64,000 bases of DNA from Grifola frondosa. Lineage: Eukaryota > Basidiomycota > Agaricomycetes > Polyporales > Grifolaceae. The position numbers and the translations under genes were made by a program. Below, one piece after another: positions 22,891-32,580 of this stretch (positions are counted from its first letter, which is position 1; each line of letters begins with the position of its first letter). The notes below the pieces were generated by a model, which searched no databases, was not told the origin of the DNA, and worked only from the letters and a program-made list of their open reading frames with translations. The stretch lies in NCBI GenBank assembly GCA_001683735.1, contig LUGG01000033.1:124001-188000 (forward strand), read 5' to 3'.

Positions 22891-23794
22891 CTACAAAGAT
22901 GGAGACAGCTTGTGAAAGCTGCGAAGAGAGACTTCATGAGGACAAGACGTTGGGACACCTCCGACAATCGAGATCTCGTGTTCACATGAGGTAGGAACGG
23001 GGGTAAATGTACTTGGTGGCATGGGTGGAGTGTGTGGAGATAAAGGACGGCAAGGTTGGTTAGTATTCGTATACTTACGAAGCACACATGTGCAATGCAT
23101 GGGATGTGTGCTCGGACTCCCGAAAATATGCGCCGGAGACTGCGATTCTTGATCTGTGACAGAGAGTTGTTCTGATACGTGGGTACGCTGTGAACCGAGT
23201 GGGTATAGCGCGGTCGGGGTCCTTGATTCATCCTTCACGAAGGACAGTCGAGAATGTGTCGGTGAGTCGAAAGGAATTTCTTGTGAATGAAAGAGACCTG
23301 GGATCTTGGCAGGAGGGCTGTAATAAATCAGAATTGATGAAGCTGATATTATGTGAGTGAACGTACAATGTATCTAGCCAGGTGGTGTCGACATCTGGCA
23401 CAAGCATGATGATTCCATCTCGGACATTCTTGACGCCCTCGAATATGCGCATGTATGCATTGCGGACCGCATCCAGAGACTTGTCCGGGCCATTGAGAAG
23501 GACAGCGGAGCGCGCACAAATCTTGGCGAGAGTGCGCATTTCGTATGCGATTGTATTGATGTGAGTAGTAGAAATCGAGACATCGGCATCATCAACAGCA
23601 GGCGAATGCCAGTGATATGCATGGCGTAAGTATTCCGAACTTCCGTCACGAAGTATTTCTGCCCTAGAAGATAGTTAGAATTTGTCCAAGCTTGAAATGA
23701 GAACAAAATTTAAGTACGAGTAGTCTGGTGACGATATTTCAAGAGCCCGTAACACAGGGGAGGGAATACTATCTGAATATGATGCGAAAGACAT
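22891..23794 (-). CDS. Plavaka passenger gene 1, unrecognised protein
   Basis: Three minus-strand exons (23718-23794, 23367-23663, 22891-23317) join in phase with introns of 54 and 49 bp, giving 266 aa plus stop. The start gives MSFASYSDSIPSPVLRAL. A compact middle part contains YLRHAYHWHS, INTIAYEMRTLAKICARSA and DVDTTWLDTF; the C-terminal third is rich in Pro, Ser and Thr. Its stop lies 13 bp from the transposase stop, so the two genes are tail to tail. Its start is 199 bp from the start of passenger gene 2, so those two may share a promoter region. A further intron inside the last exon (GTAAGTATAC near 23070) is possible and would change the tail. Family unknown to me. Confidence 0.6.
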
Positions 23795-23993
23795 TGCAGC
23801 AAGGTCAAGAGAGAGATTTACTAGAGCAATTAATGCAAGTTGCAGAGGTGGTGCGTGCAATGTGTGACGCGACTATGTACCACTGTGGCTTGGACTGTAC
23901 TTTCACGTCTGTGCGCATACAGTCACTCCCTCGTACATGTCCTTTTCTCTCTGTACCTCATACTCTCATGAAAATAGCACCTCTCCTACATCC

Positions 23994-26544
23994 ATGTCGC
24001 TTGGATTGGATTTTCCTAATATCACACAAATCAATAAGTCCACTCCTACCCATATGCCTTCCTCCGATGCCGACCATCTCGAAAGTTCTGACTATAGAGC
24101 CTGTGGTATACTAAGCCCATTGTTTTCTCGAGAGTTTGAGGGCAGCCCTCATGGCCTTGGAGACATAGACAATGATTCACACTCTCAGATTCATGCGGCA
24201 GTGCGTATCCCAAGCATTCATTTCTATTTGAAACTCACAAAAGCCAACAGTCGGCTGAAATTATAGCTCCATTCCTGCAGTCCCCCATCTCTCAGCCTCC
24301 TTTTGCACAGTCTCACACCTTCCCGCAAGATTCTATACTACACAGCAATCTCCGTGATATCCCTCATACGACTCTTCTCCAGTCGAATGCGGACCACAAA
24401 CACTTGTATGCTGAGTACGGTAAATATCGAGATGCATACAGTAAACTATCGGGCGTGCATAGCAAGCTGCGGAACACTTACGACAGATTACATGCCGTTC
24501 ACGGTGATCTTCGCAATGCATACAGCAAACTGCAAGGGCAGCATCAAGGAACAAAGTACGTGGATCAACTATCATCTTACAGTGTCCTCACGAGTCCTTT
24601 CTTCTCCCTTATACAGAGATGCATACATGGAGCTCGTGCGGGCGGTACCCCAGGCTCTTGCGCTTACGACAAATCCATTTCTACTTCCCACTCTTGCCAG
24701 CTCACCTTCGACAAGCTCTACATTGCCAATATTGGAGCAGTCAAAGTATCCTAATGTTCAGTTTTGGTCGCGCACCTCTTGGGCACCATTCAACAAAGGC
24801 GGCTCACGTGTAGATGAAGCCAAGTCCCCGGATGGAGTCTTCTGATATCTCGAAGATGAACACGGCAAACCCGTCAGCGCCGAGCGGTTGAGCGACATGA
24901 GGACTTGCCAGCGTCGTATCTGGTTCGCGTTGAAGGAGCGGGGTCTTGCGCCAAAAACGTGGGGAAGGGCAAGTGAAGATGCCGCTAAGTGCCATAGCGG
25001 CCAGATGTATGCTTCTTTTCCCGAGTTCACTTACTGTTCAGGTGGTTGGAAGCTTACCCAGTTCGCGACAACGTATTACTCTCAATGGCGGCATGATCAC
25101 CCTGATGATCATGTCAAGGACGAAAACGGTGACAATATACTTTCCTCCAGCATGATTCGAAAGCGACAGCGAGCAGATACAACCTCCTCAATGGACTCGA
25201 AGCATTTAAAATCGGAGTCACAAACACCATGCCTACCATCGGAGTCTGCCAGCACTACCCCCGCACCAGTGTCAGCTATGCTCCCCCCTGCTAGCAACTT
25301 TCTGTCACCTGTGATCAACACACCGCCCGCTCTACTCAATGTGCCTTCACCTCCATCTACTAGCCCGGCTCCAGCCTCATCTGTCGCTATTCCTGCTGTT
25401 GCATCTGTTCCCGACGTCGCATCTGTGCCCGACGTCGCATCTGTTCCCACTGCCGCATCTGTTCCCGATGTTGCATCTGTTCCCGCCGTCGCATGTATTC
25501 CCACTGCCGCGTCTGTTCCCGACGTCGCATGTATTCCCACTGCCGCATCTGTTCCCGACGTCGCATCTGTTCCCGACGTCGCATCTGTTCCCGCCGTCGC
25601 ATCTGTTCCCACTGCCGTGTCTGTTCCCGCCGTCGCATCTGTTCCTGCCGCAGTCGTCACAGTGACTCCCACATCACCGGCACTCTGCGCATCCGAACAA
25701 GACCAGGCAGTCGACGTGAACATTGTATTGCAGCCGTCGTTTCAAGTGCGTACTCCATTTGGTCAACTTTCGGTGCTTCATTGATCAATCTAATTGCCTG
25801 CTTTGTTTGATGCCAGCTCGTTAACCCGCTGTATGTATATGTACAATCAAAAGTATTGTTACTGATTCATGTCCTTATTCAAGCTCTGGCTTCATTGCCC
25901 CATCATCCGACTTTTCGCGTCTTTCCGCACAGCAATTAGCATCCGGCGCAACCAAGAATCTCGGTGCATCCGATGGCGCTACGAAATCCAACGGCGCAAA
26001 ATCCGAGAAGAAGCATGGAGTCGTATGCGTGCATCGCAAAAGTCTCTCACCGCAAGGTAAATGTAACAATGTATTCATATGGTTCGAAACTCATCTGCAT
26101 TACTATATAGGAACCTGTATGCATGAGAATATCTCAAGAACAACCCGGATACTAGTACAGACGAGTTTGCAAAGGTGTTCGAGGCACTCGACGCAGCTGC
26201 TCTTGAAGTATGTATACATGCTATCTTGATATCTACTTCTCGTGCTAATGATTGTCGAAAGCCCTACATACCATGTGCGTCTTATCGCTATCATCATACA
26301 TCGGCCATATCATTTGTCGCAGGCACCTTTTTTCGAAGGATCTGCTCAAGGACCGCCCCAACGCCAATGTCGATGACTTGGCGTCTGCGTACGACAACCT
26401 TGACAGCGAATCAAGACAGGTACGCTGTCGAACATATCCATTGATGTTACTAAATTGCTGCTACAGATATACATTGACCAAGCAAATATCAAAACCCCTG
26501 CCCCCACGAAGAAATTGAAGAAGGGTAAAGGTAGGGGTACGTGA
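23994..26544 (+). pseudogene. Plavaka passenger gene 2, coiled-coil and repeat protein, broken
   Basis: Reconstructed exons are 23994-24200, 24251-24555, 24617-25755, a 14-nt exon near 25819-25832, 25876-26056, 26111-26207, 26262-26274, 26323-26419 and 26467-26544. Exon 2 encodes a coiled coil (SKLRNTYDRLHAVHGDL). Exon 3 has a conserved block with YLEDEHGKPVS, RRIWFALKERGLAPKTWG and MYASFPEF, then a 6-residue tandem repeat. The tail has DTSTDEFAKVFEALD and a basic end. Lesions: in-frame TGA at 24843-24845, an apparent 1-nt frameshift near 26040, an in-frame TGA at 26124-26126 and a phase mismatch at 26207/26262. The gene is probably dead. The YLEDEHGKP block is familiar to me as a mushroom hypothetical family, but without an assigned function. 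Confidence 0.6.
25401..25652 (+). repeat. 18-bp coding minisatellite, 14 units
   Basis: The unit GCATCTGTTCCCGACGTC encodes ASVPDV. Fourteen units run in frame inside passenger gene 2, with variants ASVPTA, ASVPAV, ACIPTA and VSVPAV. Variation is mainly at the last two codons. Repeat length is a multiple of three, so the frame is kept. Confidence 0.9.
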
Positions 26545-26752
26545 AGTGTCCGTAGTCGGGTAGCGGGCGTAGATGGGTAGCGGGGATGGGAGCAGAGTAG
26601 GATCCAGGCACACGATATGGATCACTGTAGCTGGATTTGCCATGGTATTCCTAGATTCGTGTGTCGTAGTGCAGCCAGTAATAATGTTTTGTTTTCCCTC
26701 GATCTGCCTGGATTTGCCGTGATACAGATCTCGAGGAGTCTCATTTTTCCTC

Positions 26753-26807
26753 GGAATATCCAGGCAGATCACGGCGGGCGCTTAGCCATGATCTGCCTGG
26801 ATATTCC
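26753..26807. repeat. Perfect 19-bp inverted repeat inside the right end of the Plavaka element
   Basis: GGAATATCCAGGCAGATCA at 26753-26771 is exactly complementary to 26789-26807, with a 17-bp loop (26772-26788). Related CAGGCAGATC and CAGATC words recur at 26698-26735 and within the TIR. These look like subterminal transposase-binding repeats and could form a hairpin. Confidence 0.85.
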
Positions 26808-26837
26808 TGGATCTGCTTATACCGACTTTTCACTGGG

Positions 26838-27177
26838 CGCGTGAGTACTTACTTGAGTTGCGCATCTAAGCAGTCGGTGCCGATGAACGCCAGCTTCAGG
26901 CGCTTATGTGGCACTTGATCGTGTGCGCCCGTGAACCAGCACTAAGGTTAGGTCTTGCAGCGCATCTTTTCATCCATGTCTCACCTCCAACCCGCAATAC
27001 CATTTTTGTAACTTCCGGTCTCCACTCACAGTACAGCAGACGTCGTGGACCAAGTCGCAGGAGGGTGAGCCAGTGGAGTTCACCAGAGAGCTCCCCAATG
27101 GTGCAGGAAGAAGCCTGCGAACGTGCCATTAAACTCGAGCACATCGAGCACCGTGCGAACACGAGCAAGGCATCTTG
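26838..27177 (-). pseudogene. Spacer start joined to F-box-like fragment, copy 2
   Basis: GTGAGTACTTACTTGAGTTGCGCATCT at 26841-26867 (broken here by position) repeats the start of the spacers at 1 and 14011. It is followed by the F-box-family frame inverted near 26990-27170, with the segments corresponding to LHWLTLLRLGPR and SCTIGELSGE. It is interrupted at 27178 by a transposon. It is the right flank of the Plavaka element. Confidence 0.4.
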
Positions 27178-27996
27178 TAGTCTCGGAACCAGCCGTTCTA
27201 CCCTATCGGACCCTCAATCGGAGAGCGAAAAACATCAGCACAGGTCCGGGTAGAACGTCTGGTGAATTTGGTATAGAGGGGGGGGGGTTGTCACATTCAC
27301 GTGCTCTTTGACGCGTCCGACGCGTGTGTTTACGCGCTGCAATCTTGTGTTTCCGCTGTGTTCCCGCCCCTTCTGGTCTATATATCTCATCAATATTAGC
27401 ACTCCTATGTACACTCTGCACATTCCCTTTCTTCTCTGGCACAACTGTTCATAGTTCTGTGAGCCTTCTTGCATGCTTTAAGTTAACATCCAATTCTGGG
27501 CTGTTTCACGAGCAACTATATTTATTCTTGCAACCTCTGCACTCCAAGTCAGCAGGGGTGATGTGCGTGCTATCGTGGTCAATATTGAGAAAGTCGAGGA
27601 ATGAGTGCAAGTTCCGCAAAGGTCGCGCTCGTGCTGCATTCACCGGCGGCGCTGCGCCGTCGCGCAGCAAAGGCAGGCGGGAGACATACAGCGCTGAAGC
27701 TGTCCAGGATGCGAAAATTGGCGCGGGAGTGTTTCAGGCATGCTAGTATACTAAATATATTTTTTTATGTATTTTCAGCTGACTTTTGCCATGAGGAATG
27801 GAGGAAACATGCACTATGTTGAGGAGATAATGCGCGCTTAACGCGACAAGTCACAAGCGTGATGAACCCCCCCCTTATACCAAATTCACCAGACGGTATA
27901 GTGCTGCTGTTTTTCGCTCTCCGTTTTGAACTCCGAAGGGGGAGCACGTGATCCCGGTGGCACGCTCACACCCTATACCGTCTGGTTACGAGACTA
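27178..27996. mobile_element. Non-autonomous Mutator-like TIR element 2
   Basis: This 819-bp element has TAGTCTCGGAACCAG at its left end and, reversed, TAGTCTCGTAACCAG at its right end. It is flanked by the perfect 9-bp repeat GGCATCTTG (27169-27177 and 27997-28005). Intact target equivalents are at 14255-14263 and 55041-55049 (GGCATCGTG). The arms are related to those of element 1, including CCGTCTGG/CCAGACGG words and a G-run, while the middle differs. The middle holds a non-conserved 73-codon frame at 27601-27822 and no transposase. Confidence 0.88.
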
Positions 27997-28005
27997 GGCA
28001 TCTTG

Positions 28006-28060
28006 TGCGAACAACTGGTTGAGCAATTGCTGTGCCGCACGGAGATGTCTCCCTGTTGTC
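28006..28060 (-). pseudogene. F-box-like fragment, continuation after element 2
   Basis: TGCGAACAACTGGTTGAGC resumes the frame interrupted at 27177 and follows 14264-14310. It stops near 28060, so the F-box end of this copy is missing. Confidence 0.35.
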
Positions 28061-28930
28061 GGTAACCAATTATTTGTCCGCTCTCGCAGTATCTGTTCCC
28101 GTTGCTGTACCTGCTCCTTAGTCACGGCCATGAGATCGTGCGAGCATGTCGAATCATCGTTATCAGGAAGGACGAACTATGTGATGCTGCGGACATGATA
28201 TGGTGTATGTTCGATGCCGCAGCTGAGCGTCACACAGACCTAGAAGGCCAGTCATTAATCATTTAGAATGTTTTCCCGTGCCTGATATCATGATATCATT
28301 GTTTAAATCTGTTCAAACAACAAAGACTCGACCAATCGCTACAGTTCAAGGGTTTTGCTTACGAGACAGTAAGTCTGCCTCAGTTTCCCTCCGCAGTTTC
28401 TTGATGGTGACCCTCCGCATTTCTACTTTTCGGCACGACTCGAGCGAATTGAACGTTGCAGCGCTTGCAGGAAGCAGAGTGACCACACTATGAGTATGAC
28501 GACTCGTTGGAGCGTCAAGATATCGACGTCAGCAAACTTCTCAACTACTCTGTGTATGGCGAAGACGTGTATGATGCTTGAGAGGATATCGAGATGGATA
28601 CCGATCGACAAGCGGAAGGCTTTGTGAAAGCAATGCGAGTATTCCGCTTCATTTGCATATGTAGGAGGAATTGCAGAAGTAGAACATGGCGTCGCACGTC
28701 CGCCTGGATCTGCCCGAGCGTGAGTATCAGACCCAACAATTTGAATCAAATGCTCACCCCAGTACTGCAGCTCCATATTCAGACACCGTTGATAATGTCC
28801 ACTCAAGAGTCAAAACGCCAACATAGAATGGGAAGAAACATTCCGAAGTTCGCTATGAGGGGTAGTTTTTTGGGGCGCCCGGGTGCATTCTGCCGAACGT
28901 GGTACATCAGCAAGGGGATGCTAGACGACG
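28060..28930 (+). pseudogene. Single-copy gene relic, unrecognised
   Basis: I see no copy of this stretch elsewhere. On the plus strand a protein-like frame can be followed: GDPPHFYFSARLERIERC at 28405-28460, then, after a 1-nt shift, EYDDSLERQDIDVSKLLNYS near 28495-28553, and after a TGA at 28579-28581, EDIEMDTDRQAEGFVKAM near 28582-28635. The change of frame and the stop indicate a pseudogene. No family assignment. Confidence 0.35.
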
Positions 28931-29110
28931 GCTATAGATAAACCATCCAATGATTGAACGTTGAACAAGTACGTCCGAGGGAAGTAACCCCAGGCTGTGT
29001 ATCAGCCACAGCAATTTATAGCTTGATAGATGGAAGAGGAACAGAACCAGCGGCGACCACGGATCCAGGCTGTGCGTTCGCCGACTCGGAATGGTGCACC
29101 AAAATATATG
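28930..29110 (-). pseudogene. Fragment of block X
   Basis: CATCCAATGATTGAACG...GTACGT, CAGGCTGTGTATCAGCCACA and TGTGCGTTCGCCGACTCGG match 36280-36440. It is a partial copy of the 3' half of X. Confidence 0.35.
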
Positions 29111-29870
29111 TACCGCGCTGCTTCACTGTCTCGCCGAGGACGGGGCAGAGCATCGCAAAAGCCGAGCAAGAGTCCTAGAAGTTAACGCAGTAGAGATGAA
29201 CACATATACGTCCTATATTTTCTCTCGTGTTATCAGGCATGCCGCATGCAATTGATCAACAGGCTCGTGCGTGAGAGGAATGGCGATGCAATGTAATCTC
29301 TATCACAAGAATACGGGAGTAAAGGGGACAGCGAAGTGGACGTGTGGGAGACATTGAGAAGGGATAATGAGAAAGGAAATTTGGGCCGGGTGGTAGATGA
29401 TCCCTGCCTGAATAACCGCATTCGTTGGCCACAGCAAGTCCCATGCGCACAGCTGCGTTGTCACCCGACACATCTACCTGCGCCTCGCACCAAGCACGAA
29501 TGACCCCTTGGCGGTGTCCAGCAGGCCACCTCTCTTCGGGCATCCGATTCTCATAATCGTCATCCGCTACTCGTGCTCGACGTTCACCTGTCATACCAGC
29601 ACGACGATTTCCGGATCAAGACAGATGGGATGACCGTGTCGCGTCCAGACAAAACAGCGTGGTGTGCTTCCCGCGAGGCTAAATATCGTGCGCCAGCGTT
29701 TGGAATCCCAGGGGAACCTTAGCGTGCGTGGGGTGGAGTTCCTTGAATGTGCGCTCCAATCTTTGCCCATATATAAATAGCAATCACAACGATACAGAGA
29801 AATGAGCAAGTTCGGGCACATAACGCACCAACGAGGGTACGGAACACGGATGATATCCACATGGGCTTCA
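29110..29870 (-). pseudogene. F-box-associated downstream block (WDSKRW), copy 1
   Basis: Minus-strand frames 29591-29860 (containing CVMCPNLLISLYRCDCYLY, then PWDSKRWRTIFS, WTRHGHP) and 29256-29594 (EERWPAGHRQGVIRAWCEAQVDV) are conserved with 36576-37206, 43743-44048 and 57240-57860. The two halves are in different frames. It lies 3' of an F-box-like fragment in the same orientation and may be the C-terminal part of that gene or a separate gene. The function is unknown. Confidence 0.35.
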
Positions 29871-30300
29871 GAGTGGTAGTGTCACATTCTGAAAGCATCG
29901 GAAAGGCACCTCAAATTGATGCTCGACATGGCAGATCTCCAGAATCGGCACGAGCGGACGCTTGTCAAGTACCAGTGCATCTAGCGCACGCGGTATACGA
30001 TTTGCAACCGTGTCCGCACGGGCCGCCTAGCGGACGTTGCACAGCTGCAGCGCAGTGAACCTCAAGAGGACTGCCACGAGGTGCTGGAGTTCGAGCAAAG
30101 AACAGAACACCTCGATGGTGCGGAAGGTCCATAGCGTGGTGAAGATCGTCGACCTGAGAACGTACCGTTGAACCCGAACACTTCGAGCGCCGGAGCGGCT
30201 ACGCGAACACAAGCGAAAGAGACGTGCATGAACGGTTAAGTTGCACAGTCACTGGGTCGACCCAGACGCAGTCTATGCTTGGCACCACAGATATCTGACA
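29870..30300 (-). pseudogene. F-box-like gene fragment, copy 3
   Basis: Minus strand: an F-box-like start (IDCVWVDPVTVQL, near 30237-30276), then PLRRSKCSG/RVQRYVLRSTI frames and a leucine-rich stretch at 30027-30130 (TIEVFCSLLELQHLVAVLL, TALQLCNV) typical of the leucine-rich part of F-box proteins. Two or more frameshifts separate these parts. Confidence 0.42.
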
Positions 30301-30870
30301 CGACCTACGGAGCCGCACGAGGGGAGATGGCGGACACATGGATCGTTGTCTGCAGTCCACAGCTAAGGCATGAGATCAGGACTCGAGAAGGCAAGCGATT
30401 TGAACGACGAGCGTAGCCAACTCACCTAAACTATGGCAGAGGGTCTTGTTATCTGGTACGTCTGCTCGCTGACGACCGGATGTTCAGCACCAGTGAGCGT
30501 ACAGTCGGAAAGAGCTTGCAGACATATGGGAACGTGTCAAGTAACTCAACTCAAGAGATTCGATGCCGTCCATTGCCATCTCTACCAATGTGAGAACGTC
30601 AATGCACCGAACAAGATGATAAAGGGGCGCTGCGGACTTCGACACGTCGGCATTCTAGTACATCTCGCGAATACGGGACCCGTGAGACCTGAGGAGGTCG
30701 TAGATGAAGTGATCAGCCTTCGGCTCGTTCGTAATGGTGAGGATGGCCTTTGAGTTAGGATTTCCTTCCGCTAGCGACACACACACTGAGAACAGAGAAC
30801 TGCCTACTACTTCGGTGCGGTGTCGGTGCAGAGAGCGCGTTGCCATTAGCATCGTCTGATGGAGTGTCAT
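30300..30870. other. F-box 5' leader region and inter-block sequence
   Basis: GCAGTCCACAGCTAAGGC and ATTTGAACGACGAGCG (30350-30410) match 58210-58275, the 5' side of another F-box copy. The frame 30433-30753 on the plus strand is not matched by an open frame in the sister copy, so I do not call it. Nothing else is assignable. Confidence 0.3.
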
Positions 30871-30879
30871 AGAGCTTGT

Positions 30880-31480
30880 ACTTCATATAGCATGTACTTC
30901 GTATAGTATCGCGAGAGGTATAGCGAGACTGCAGCGACGTCGTCGGGACCGAGAACTGGATGTCCTTGATCGGCAGCGCAGGCTGCGCATGAACGCGCCG
31001 TTAAACTGGAGCACGGCGAACCGCCGCGCGAATACCAGCGGAGCGACGGGTTGAACGACCGCCGACCAGCGGCAGGACAACGTTCTCGGATATGCGTAGG
31101 ACACGCGCAGGTGCGCAGCCACCAGACGGATGAAGCCCGCGACGCTCGTGTAGCTTAAGACATCCAGGACTCGGAGAGGATATGCAGGCGGCTATGAGGA
31201 GCCCTTCAATGGCAGGTGATGGCGCATGGGGGTAGAGCGTTTGGATTGTCCCAGAGGCAGTCAATGATGGCATCGCAGGTCTCCGGATAGAGCTGTGATG
31301 CGGCGCGATGGGGCTCGGGAGAGCGAATATACGAATGGTCGTCTATATTCCACATGAGATCGGGATTAGAGGCACCATTTGCATGACGGGCGCAGCCAGC
31401 TGACCAACTAGCTCTCGCTATGTCATACATGTGCAAGTGAGCGCTGACCATCGAGTTGAGTAGTAGCGAGACTACAATCA
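30880..31480 (-). pseudogene. F-box-like gene fragment, copy 4
   Basis: Minus frame 31206-31484 carries YPETCDAIIDCLWDNPNAL near 31240-31300, a recognisable F-box core (Pro, two Ile, Leu-Trp). Downstream, LRISENVVLPLVGGRSTRR and VFARRFAVLQFNGAF (31000-31100) match the same positions in the other copies but in a different frame. An F-box relic; the gene would have served as a ubiquitin-ligase adaptor. Confidence 0.5.
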
Positions 31481-31564
31481 GCAAGTGCTCACGGACAAGG
31501 GAACAGCCTCAAGAGACACAATCGATGCCGTCGATTGCCATCATGGCGCGCTGCTAGCAATATG

Positions 31565-31980
31565 AGAATGTCAACGTCCCGGGTATAAGGGCAGAGCAGG
31601 CGCCTCGGTTTCATCAGCCGCCTTCAGCTCTTCCACCTGCAGCTCGAGATTCCTAACGTGCTCATGTCTCTTGTAGCTCTCTTGTAAGAGCTTCATTCTC
31701 GCCCACGCTCTTCTCCGTACTGACCACCCCCCGCACGACCTCATCCACCGCGCGGTGCACCCAGCTCTGCTCTTCAAGGCCCTCGAGTGTACCCTTGAAC
31801 ACTGTCGTGCAGGCGCGTCAGGATGTGCAGGAGCGGCGACGCGAGATATGTGAGTACCGGCCTCAGATGCTCTAGCATTGTCGTCGGCCGGCGCTGGTGC
31901 GCTGGTGGTCGCTGGCAAGGCGGGGTGCGAGGAGGCGGAGCCTGTGGAGGGACGAACGCCGCGTTGCTGTGTGGTCACGC
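31565..31980 (-). pseudogene. Coiled-coil gene relic
   Basis: From an ATG near 31880 the minus strand reads a helical frame (LEHLRPVLTYLASPLLHIL, then DEVVRGVVSTEKSVGENEAL, ending at LQET stop). After a 1-nt shift it continues as RNLELQVEELKAADE to the stop at 31571. The alternative frame 31571-31978 is open for 135 codons but has an unlikely composition in its first half. It is probably a decayed coiled-coil protein. Confidence 0.4.
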
Positions 31981-31984
31981 TAGA

Positions 31985-32580
31985 AGACAGCCGGAGAGCT
32001 TCGGCAAGTGGGAGACGGAGCTAATGTGGCGGGGATGGACGAGCAGGGCCATTGGCGGGTTAGGGCATTTAACGTGGGAAGGAGCGGGGGCGAGAGCGGT
32101 GAAACATATAGCTATGTGTGATCTGATTAGTTCGGTCTTGTGGCGAAATATGCTTGCCTCATCGAGTGTCATGGTGGGTGAGCCGATGAGGTTCGCGCGC
32201 CTTGACCTTTTCGTTCTGGCTCGCATGTCTGCTCTCCTCGCAAAGCATCATGTTCACGAGCTTCCCTCTGCCCTCCTTCACCTTGCCGATCTTCTCCAGA
32301 CGCTGCTTCACGTCGACTATGCCGCAGATCAACTCGCTGTGTTCGACCTCGTTCTCGGCCAGCAGCGCGTTTGATGGGTCCGCAAGTTCCGTCACCAGTA
32401 CCACGAGGTCGTCCTTCAGAACGCGCAGGTCCTGCGAGAGCATCGGGGACGGTGCGGGCGTCGTGGGGGACGCCAGACGCGAAGAGGTCGCCGAGGACGG
32501 GTACGTGTATTGGTGCGCTGCGGGAGATGGTTTGAGTCAGATACGCGGAGCACCAAGCGGATGAGAGAGGACACGCACTG
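31985..32580 (-). pseudogene. Coiled-coil block, copy 1
   Basis: Minus frame 32159-32443 has LRVLKDDLVVLVTELADPSN, ENEVEHSELICGIVDVKQRL and KVKEGRGKLVNMML, a heptad-like helix. A second frame, 31975-32226, begins near MTLDEASIF, which recurs in the other copies (TALDEASIF). Related copies are at 37225-37731, 38470-39110, 44460-45280 and 58630-59350. The gene identity is unknown. Confidence 0.42.

Larger units (their letters stand above)
19295..26837. mobile_element. Plavaka-type (CMC/CACTA-like) DNA transposon, 7.5 kb
   Basis: Terminal inverted repeats of about 36 bp lie at 19295-19330 and 26802-26837. They share CCCAGTGAAAAGTC, then ATAAGCAGA, then AGGAATA, separated by 3-bp mismatches. Inside are a transposase (plus strand), passenger gene 1 (minus strand) and passenger gene 2 (plus strand, broken). 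The Plavaka group is known from basidiomycetes, and the transposase motifs support the assignment. No target duplication is evident. The left flank is spacer sequence and the right flank is the beginning of a spacer/F-box block, so the flanks do not form one continuous empty site. The likely cause is a rearrangement after insertion. Confidence 0.88.

Noticed and set aside
19289..26842. A 5-bp target duplication TATGT/CGCGT around the Plavaka element
   Set aside because: Only two of five bases agree, and the flanks belong to different parts of the repeat unit.
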